From: UBA73 sp964364885
Lineage (GTDB): Archaea > Nanobdellota > Nanobdellia > Pacearchaeales > GW2011-AR1
Direction of reading: 5' to 3'
Assembly (NCBI GenBank): GCA_964364885.1
Contig: CAYIOA010000049.1
Coordinates: 1-5,848, forward strand
Length of the DNA stretch: 5,848 nt
The notes beneath the pieces are model-generated. The model saw only the letters and a program-made list of their open reading frames with translations. It did no database searches and had not been told where the DNA came from. The stretch's first letter is position 1, and every line of letters starts with the position of its first letter. Shown in pieces: positions 1 to 4,154 of the stretch. Both the position numbers and the translations under genes were made by a program.

Positions 1-13
1 AGTTTGTTGACAT
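1..13 (-). CDS. Possible start of the next gene downstream of thpR (fragment)
   Basis: An ATG on the minus strand at positions 13-11 begins a frame (Met-Ser-Thr-Asn) that runs off the left edge. It lies 4 bp beyond the thpR stop codon, a spacing typical of co-transcribed genes. Only four codons are visible, so the product cannot be identified. In many archaea thpR neighbours the CCA-adding tRNA nucleotidyltransferase gene, so that is a reasonable guess from context only. The ATG could also be accidental. Confidence 0.25.
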
Positions 14-17
14 ATTT

Positions 18-578
18 TTATAAATCATTCAACTTGTATTCCTGCAAGGTCGTATAAACAGGACCGAGGGGCTTTAGCTCTGAAGATTTCAGCTTGAAAG
101 AGCTTATTTTGAAGGTGATTTGTTTTGTCGAAATATTTTTTATGTAATCTACGAAATCTTTTTTGTCTTTTACGTATTTTATTCTTGCGAGAGTCAGGTG
201 CGACATGAACCTTTCTTCCGGCTTGAAGAATTGTTTCAGAGATTCGTCTATTTGTTTTTGTAACTCGAAAATATTTTTTCCGCCTATTTTCAGCCAGATT
301 ATTCTTGGAGAGCCACGATAACTAAATGCTCCTGGATAAAGAAGTTTTGCTTCAAATTCTTTGAATTTTAGTGTTGAGAGAGCGTGTTCTGTTTTTTCCA
401 GGGTTTCTTTATCTATTTCTCCGAGGAATTTTAAAGTTAAGTGCAAGTTTTCAAGCTCTGTAATCTTGCCTGTGAATTTTTTGTTTAATATTAGCGATTG
501 AATTCTTGCTATTTCCTTAATAACTTCATCCGGGAAGTCTATGCAGATAAATGCGCGGGTTTTTTCGTCTTTTTCCAT
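18..578 (-). CDS. thpR: RNA 2',3'-cyclic phosphodiesterase / 2'-5' RNA ligase family (ThpR, 2H family)
   Basis: A 186-residue protein of the 2H phosphoesterase superfamily. It carries both diagnostic motifs: HLTL at residues 46-49, followed by KFLGE, and a second HLTL at 127-130, followed by ARIK. The two histidines form the catalytic pair in this family. Known members hydrolyse RNA 2',3'-cyclic phosphates to 2'-phosphates and can join tRNA halves by 2'-5' linkages in vitro. The N-terminal strand (RAFICIDFP) and the length of about 180-190 residues are typical, and there is no signal peptide or membrane segment, so it should be cytosolic. The ATG at 578 is chosen because the family's first beta strand starts about seven residues later. 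No Shine-Dalgarno sequence precedes it; a TATA-like element is centred about 25 bp upstream. It follows the M16 peptidase gene on the same strand after 64 bp and probably has its own promoter. The stop is TAA. Confidence 0.93.
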   Translation of the reverse strand: MEKDEKTRAFICIDFPDEVIKEIARIQSLILNKKFTGKITELENLHLTLKFLGEIDKETLEKTEHALSTLKFKEFEAKLLYPGAFSYRGSPRIIWLKIGGKNIFELQKQIDESLKQFFKPEERFMSHLTLARIKYVKDKKDFVDYIKNISTKQITFKISSFKLKSSELKPLGPVYTTLQEYKLNDL

Positions 579-581
579 TGT

Positions 582-600
582 GAATTATGTACAATAATTC
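582..600. promoter_or_regulatory. Inverted repeat between TATA-like element and thpR start (operator candidate)
   Basis: The sequence gaattatgtacaataattc has 7-bp perfect arms (gaattat/ataattc) around a 5-bp spacer. It sits exactly between the TATA-like element at 601-606 and the thpR start codon at 578, where an archaeal repressor would block transcription initiation. A 7-bp A/T-rich palindrome can arise by chance in DNA of this composition, so operator function is only a suggestion. Confidence 0.25.
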
Positions 601-607
601 TTATAAT
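600..607 (-). promoter_or_regulatory. TATA-like element upstream of thpR
   Basis: On the minus strand this reads ATTATAAG, with TTATAA centred about 25 bp upstream of the thpR ATG. This is the spacing expected of an archaeal TATA box driving a leaderless transcript. A second candidate, CTTATAAAT at 611-619, would give a leader of roughly 10 nt. No ribosome binding site lies between either element and the ATG. Confidence 0.5.
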
Positions 608-613
608 GACATT

Positions 614-646
614 TATAAGGTTTGAGTTATATAAGGTTTGAGTTAT
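614..646. repeat. Tandem 16-bp direct repeat, two copies
   Basis: The unit tataaggtttgagtta occurs at 614-629 and again, perfectly, at 630-645; one extra matching base extends the period to 646. The second copy contains the stop codon of the M16 peptidase gene (643-645). The first lies in the thpR upstream region next to the TATA-like elements. A local duplication that left the peptidase reading frame intact is the simplest explanation. Confidence 0.85.
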
Positions 647-1833
647 TTAGGAACAATGGCGGCAGTGCTATAATCTTGAATTTGAGCCATTCTTTTAATG
701 TCTTCCAACGTGACTGATTTTATTTTACTTTCATGTTCGTAATAATCTTCTGCTTTTGATGTAAGTTCAGTGAACATTAATTCATTCATAACATTGGAGC
801 TTTCTTCTGTTGATATTTTTCTTAACCCGATTAAACGCTCTTTTGCCTCCTTGATATCTTTTTCTTTTAAGTTTTTCACATTCTCAAATTCTTCCAGAAT
901 TATTTTTTTTACTTCGGGGATTGCTTCTTTTGTTGTTCCTACATATATTGTGTAATAAGAATAATTTTTTTCTGTGTTTAAAGAGCTTTTAACAGCGTAG
1001 GCGAGCCCTCTTTTTTCCCTTATCTCAAGAAACAAGCGGGAGGACATTCCATTTGCCAAATATGCGTCTAGAACTTCCAGAGCATGGTATTCATTTTGGT
1101 TTGACAGCGGCGCATGAAAAGCAAAAACGAAGTGAGCCTGGTCAATACCATGCCGCTCTTCTGTTGTTTCTTTATTGTGCTCTTTTATCTTCTGGATTTG
1201 TATTTTTTTATTTTTTTGCTTGAAATTTCTTTCCAAGTATTCGCATATTTTCTCAAAATCAGCGTTTCCTACAATTGTCACAACGAAATTTTCAGGCGAA
1301 TACATTTTTTCGAAGTATTCTGCTACAAAATCTCTTTTAAGAGACCTGATTGTTTTTTCTGAGCCGATAACGCTTTCTCCAAACGGCTTGTTATAAAGGT
1401 TTTCTTCAATTTTATCGAATATGTGGCGCATAGGCATATCGTGATACATTTTTATTTCTTCAAGAATTACTTTTTTTTCCTTCTCAAATTTTTCATTTTC
1501 AAACAAGGGGTTATTAATGATGTCTGATAAAATGTCTAAACCGGAGAAGACATGCTCGGACGGGAGCTTAAACCAAAAGCTTGTGACATCGTGGGAGGTA
1601 AAAGCATTGAGGATTCCCCCTTTTTTTTCTATTTCTCTTGAGATGTCTTCATGTGTTCTTGTTTTTGTTCCTGTAAAAACCAGATGCTCTATAAAGTGGG
1701 CTATTCCCTTTATTTCAGATGTTTCAAAAGATGCGCCGAATTTGTTTGTTATTGAGAGTGAGATAACGGGCAGCTCTCTTTTCTCCATAATTACAGTCAT
1801 TCCGTTTGACAGCCTTTTTCTTAGGAATTTCAT
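643..1833 (-). CDS. M16-family zinc metallopeptidase (processing-peptidase-like)
   Basis: A 396-residue protein with the complete M16 signature. The zinc motif HFIEH is at residues 46-50 (His46, His50, catalytic Glu49). The third metal ligand, Glu126 in VILEEI, lies 76 residues after His50, as the family requires. The N-terminal LSNGMTVI and the GGILNAFTSHD stretch (72-82) are typical. The second M16 lobe contains GMSSRLF (262-268) and REKRGLAY (272-279), the conserved substrate-binding Arg/Tyr segment. The length matches the short bacterial/archaeal M16B group, which acts as dimers with one active lobe per chain. There is no signal peptide, so it is probably cytosolic and degrades or trims peptides; the substrate is unknown. 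The ATG at 1833 is supported by the conserved N-terminal strand. It is divergent from the GTPase gene across 50 bp and shares a TATA-like element with it. No terminator separates it from thpR. Confidence 0.93.
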   Translation of the reverse strand: MKFLRKRLSNGMTVIMEKRELPVISLSITNKFGASFETSEIKGIAHFIEHLVFTGTKTRTHEDISREIEKKGGILNAFTSHDVTSFWFKLPSEHVFSGLDILSDIINNPLFENEKFEKEKKVILEEIKMYHDMPMRHIFDKIEENLYNKPFGESVIGSEKTIRSLKRDFVAEYFEKMYSPENFVVTIVGNADFEKICEYLERNFKQKNKKIQIQKIKEHNKETTEERHGIDQAHFVFAFHAPLSNQNEYHALEVLDAYLANGMSSRLFLEIREKRGLAYAVKSSLNTEKNYSYYTIYVGTTKEAIPEVKKIILEEFENVKNLKEKDIKEAKERLIGLRKISTEESSNVMNELMFTELTSKAEDYYEHESKIKSVTLEDIKRMAQIQDYSTAAIVPK

Positions 1834-1853
1834 AGCTGGATTTGATAAAAAGG

Positions 1854-1863
1854 ATTAATAAAT
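1854..1863. promoter_or_regulatory. Shared TATA-like element between the M16 peptidase and GTPase genes
   Basis: The A/T block at 1855-1862 reads TTAATAAA on plus and TTTATTAA on minus. Its centre (1858.5) is 25.5 bp from both start codons (plus ATG at 1884, minus ATG at 1833), the distance expected for leaderless archaeal transcripts in either direction. A purine-rich stretch (aaaaagg, 1846-1852) directly upstream on the plus side resembles a TFB recognition element. The minus-side flank is a less good match. No other strong TATA candidate and no Shine-Dalgarno sequence is visible in the 50-bp gap. Confidence 0.5.
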
Positions 1864-1883
1864 GTTGGGTTTTTAATAGTTAT

Positions 1884-2789
1884 ATGACTACAAATGCCGG
1901 ACCTGAGTATTTTAATGCTGAAAAGAGATATTTAGACGCTAAGAAACTTGAAGATAAATTGTTTTATCTGGAAGAGATGATAAGACTCGCGCCTAAGCAT
2001 AAGTCGAGCGAGAATATGGTTGCTGAGCTGAGGTCGAGACTTAAGAAGCTAAAGGAAAAAGCTGAGAGAGCAAAAAAGAAATCTGGCGGAAGGAAAGGCA
2101 TAAAGAAGGAAGGTTATCAATGCGTTCTTGTTGGCCTGCCTAATTCTGGGAAGAGTTTTTTGTTGTCGAAATTAACAAATGCACAGCCGAAAATTAGCGA
2201 GTATGGATTTGCTACACGGTTTCCTGAAATAGGGACAATGGACTATTACGGAGTAAAAGTGCAAATTGTTGATATGCCCTCTATAGGCAGCGAGTATTTT
2301 GATGTCGGGATAGTTAATACAGCTGACTGTTTATTGATTGTTATTGAAAAGCTTGATGAGCTTGAAAGAGTTGAGAAGAATATTGAGAGATCAAGAGCAA
2401 AAAAAATAGTTGTTGTTAATAAATCTGATTTATTGAATGATAACGAGCTTAGGAAACTTAGCGAGAGAATCAAGAGCAAGAGGATTTTTGGGGCGGTTAT
2501 AAGTGCTAAAACGGGATTTAATATTGATGTTCTTAAGGAGATGATTTTTCTTGGAATGAATGTTATAAGAGTTTATACCAAGGAGCCGGGAAAAGAGAAG
2601 AGCAAAGAGCCAATTGTACTAAAAAAAGGAGCGACAATAAGGGATGTTGCAGAGAGTATTTTGAAAGGATTTTCTTTGAGAGTTAAAGAAACCAGATTAA
2701 CAGGGCCTTCTGGGAAATTTCCTAATCAGAAAGTTGGATTGACTCATGTTTTAGAAGATTTGGATATTGTTGAGTTTCATACTAGGTAA
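1884..2789 (+). CDS. Compact DRG/Obg-like GTPase with C-terminal TGS domain
   Basis: A 301-residue P-loop GTPase. The N-terminal helical segment (about 10-65, with APKHKSSE) resembles the start of DRG proteins. Then come G1 GLPNSGKS (84-91), a G2/switch I region YGFAT (107-111), G3 DMPS (130-133), G4 NKSD (179-182), G5 SAKT (207-210) and a TGS domain (about 243-300) ending DLDIVEFHT. DRG proteins are ribosome-associated translation factors; a similar role is inferred here. It is about 60 residues shorter than usual DRG proteins. The stretch between G3 and G4 is compact, with no GRGRQV-type switch II and no room for the S5D2L insert. The G3 glycine (DxxG) is replaced by serine. The ATG at 1884 is preferred to an in-frame ATG at 1842 because the latter would extend into the promoter and adds residues unlike the family. 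It has no Shine-Dalgarno sequence. Confidence 0.85.
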   Translation: MTTNAGPEYFNAEKRYLDAKKLEDKLFYLEEMIRLAPKHKSSENMVAELRSRLKKLKEKAERAKKKSGGRKGIKKEGYQCVLVGLPNSGKSFLLSKLTNAQPKISEYGFATRFPEIGTMDYYGVKVQIVDMPSIGSEYFDVGIVNTADCLLIVIEKLDELERVEKNIERSRAKKIVVVNKSDLLNDNELRKLSERIKSKRIFGAVISAKTGFNIDVLKEMIFLGMNVIRVYTKEPGKEKSKEPIVLKKGATIRDVAESILKGFSLRVKETRLTGPSGKFPNQKVGLTHVLEDLDIVEFHTR

Positions 2790-2820
2790 CTGTGTTTGAT
2801 ACGATAGTTGTAAATAAGTC

Positions 2821-2845
2821 TGTTTTGTTTATTTGAAGTTTTTTC
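2821..2845 (+). terminator. T-rich candidate terminator after the GTPase gene
   Basis: The plus strand becomes T-rich after the GTPase stop: tgttttgttt at 2821-2830 and a run of six T at 2839-2844. Archaeal termination commonly uses such oligo-T stretches without a hairpin. The second run lies inside the 3' end of the opposing tyrS gene. I see no comparable T-run on the minus strand after tyrS. Confidence 0.3.
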
Positions 2846-3788
2846 TTATTGGGGAGATAATTTGCTCTAAGTGTTCAGATAGAGATGTTTTTAGGTCTAA
2901 AGGATGCAATTTTCCTTCTGAGAAATCTTCTTCTAGAGGTTCGTAGGAATTATAGGTTTTATTCCCGCCGAATTTTTCAGGGCGTTTGATGTCCAATTTT
3001 TTTAACTGGGGAAATATTATCAGCTCTGCTATTTGCAAGAGCGGATTTTCTTTTATTTCTCTTGCAGGACAGTATGCTTCTTTAAGAGAGTTTTTTATTT
3101 CTTCTTGAGAGTCTGTAACTGAAATGCCCGAGCCTGGAGTTGATTTTGACATTTTTTGCCCAGGTCCTTTTAGTGAGGTGAGCAATGAGGTGTGAATTGG
3201 TATGAAATTGTAGTTGAGAATATTTGACATGTCCTTGCCGATCATGTGGACTTTTCTCTGCTCTAGACCGCCGAGAGCGACATCTACTTTTAGATGCTTG
3301 ATGTCTGCTACCTGCATTAGAGGATATAAAAGCTGGGAGATTGTGGCGTTTTCTATGTCGCGAGCTATTTCCTGCATTGAGCGCAGTCCGCGGTTTATTG
3401 TTATATGCTGGGCTAGTTTCATTACATCAATTTGGTATTCTTTTTTTAACTGAAATTCGCTGCCCAGGACAATCTCTGCTTTTATGCCAATCGCCTTAAT
3501 TGTTTTCTTCCAGGCTTCAACTTCTTTTTTAATTGAATTTTCCTCTCCTTTTTTATTTAATAAAGCGTGAGTATCCGCGATAAGAATTTTTATTTTGAAT
3601 CCTGCTTTTTGCAAGTCCATTAGTTTCATGATTGTTACGAAATGCCCGAGATGGAGCGGACCTGAGGGCTCGTAGCCGCAGTATGCGACCGGATTTTTTT
3701 TAGTTTTCAGCAAATTTGCGAGGGCTTCTTCGGTTATAATCTCCTCTGTGTTTCTTTTTATTAATTCTAATTTTTCTTTTATATTCAT
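2829..3788 (-). CDS. tyrS: Tyrosyl-tRNA synthetase, archaeal type
   Basis: A 319-residue class I synthetase that charges tRNA-Tyr. The HIGH-type motif is HLGH (46-49), within AYCGYEPSGPLHLGH; the KMSKS motif is at 212-216. Residues that contact tyrosine in the M. jannaschii enzyme, as I recall them, are present: Tyr36, Tyr155, Gln159, Asp162 and Gln177 (in GGLEQRK). The anticodon-binding part keeps HPLDLK (295-300), whose Asp298 corresponds to the residue reading G34. The C-terminal IKRPEKFGG is also typical. The length is slightly above the usual ~306 residues, with a small insertion after KMSKS. The ATG at 3788 fits the family's N-terminus (ELIKRNTEEIITEE). It is divergent from the small membrane protein gene across 48 bp and convergent with the GTPase gene across 39 bp. 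It has no Shine-Dalgarno sequence; a TATA-like element is centred about 25 bp upstream. No key residue is missing. Confidence 0.96.
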   Translation of the reverse strand: MNIKEKLELIKRNTEEIITEEALANLLKTKKNPVAYCGYEPSGPLHLGHFVTIMKLMDLQKAGFKIKILIADTHALLNKKGEENSIKKEVEAWKKTIKAIGIKAEIVLGSEFQLKKEYQIDVMKLAQHITINRGLRSMQEIARDIENATISQLLYPLMQVADIKHLKVDVALGGLEQRKVHMIGKDMSNILNYNFIPIHTSLLTSLKGPGQKMSKSTPGSGISVTDSQEEIKNSLKEAYCPAREIKENPLLQIAELIIFPQLKKLDIKRPEKFGGNKTYNSYEPLEEDFSEGKLHPLDLKTSLSEHLEQIISPIRKNFK

Positions 3789-3807
3789 GGATAGATTTAG
3801 GGGAAGG

Positions 3808-3818
3808 TTAATATAAAT
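3808..3818. promoter_or_regulatory. Shared TATA-like element between tyrS and the small membrane protein gene
   Basis: The block ttaatataaat reads TTTATATT on the minus strand (3817-3810), close to the archaeal TATA consensus and centred 25.5 bp from the tyrS ATG. On the plus strand TTAATATA (3808-3815) is centred 25.5 bp from the ATG at 3837. Flanks are purine-rich on both sides: gggaagg on plus and acaaaaac on minus, as a TFB recognition element would be. The whole gap is only 48 bp, so one element probably serves both genes as leaderless transcripts. Confidence 0.55.
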
Positions 3819-3836
3819 GTTTTTGTTTCTTTTGTT

Positions 3837-4145
3837 ATGAAAAGAATTGCTTTAATTATTGCGCTTATCGGAATGTTTGTTCTTTTGGGCTTGATGTTTT
3901 ATGGTTTTGTTAGGGAGATAAATAACATGGAGGATGTTGAATCGTTGGAGGATAATCAGAAGGTTGTTATTAGCGGAAATGTAATTGAGCAGAAAGGAGG
4001 GGCAATTATTTTGGATAATGGAGTTAAGGCTGAGTGCGAAGGATGCTTGAATTATCATGGAAAGAATGTCAGTATTTTGGGTGTTGTTGATAAGTATGAC
4101 AATAAGAAAAGTATTTTTGTATTGCGGATTGGTGTTTTGGAATAG
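3837..4145 (+). CDS. Small single-pass membrane protein with OB-fold-like domain and CxxC
   Basis: A 102-residue protein I cannot assign to a named family. Residues 4-24 form one strongly hydrophobic helix after Met-Lys-Arg, fitting an N-terminal membrane anchor or uncleaved signal. The remainder (about 40-101) has short beta-strand stretches, QKVVISGNVIEQ, AIILDNGVKAEC, NVSILGVVDKY and SIFVLRIGVL, in an order resembling the compact OB-folds of nucleic-acid-binding or NfeD/CcmE-like domains. A CEGC motif (67-70) in the middle could be a disulfide if the domain faces outward, or half a metal site. With the positive N-terminus, the C-terminal domain would be expected outside the cytoplasm. The start at 3837 is the only ATG ahead of the hydrophobic segment and matches the TATA spacing. 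The stop is TAG, while the other genes here use TAA. It converges on the cysteine-rich gene with only 3 bp between stops. Confidence 0.8.
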   Translation: MKRIALIIALIGMFVLLGLMFYGFVREINNMEDVESLEDNQKVVISGNVIEQKGGAIILDNGVKAECEGCLNYHGKNVSILGVVDKYDNKKSIFVLRIGVLE

Positions 4146-4154
4146 TTTTTATTT
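4146..4154 (+). terminator. T-rich stretch after the small membrane protein gene
   Basis: Five T residues directly follow the TAG stop and continue as tttttattt. This could end the plus-strand transcript as an archaeal oligo-T terminator. The stretch overlaps the last codons of the opposing gene, so the two mRNAs probably overlap at their 3' ends. Confidence 0.3.

Noticed and set aside
1616..1628. Run of eight T after five C in the M16 gene, giving a slippery A-run on the coding strand
   Set aside because: A programmed frameshift is not supported, since the zero frame continues through an intact M16 protein and no long alternative frame follows. It may only be a sequencing-error hotspot.
1842..1883. 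Upstream in-frame ATG for the GTPase
   Set aside because: It would place the start inside the shared promoter gap and add 14 residues unlike DRG N-termini. The ATG at 1884 fits the TATA spacing.
2790..2828. Small RNA or gene in the gap between the GTPase and tyrS genes
   Set aside because: The gap is 39 bp with no stable inverted repeat, no start codon with a useful frame, and no TATA element in good position.
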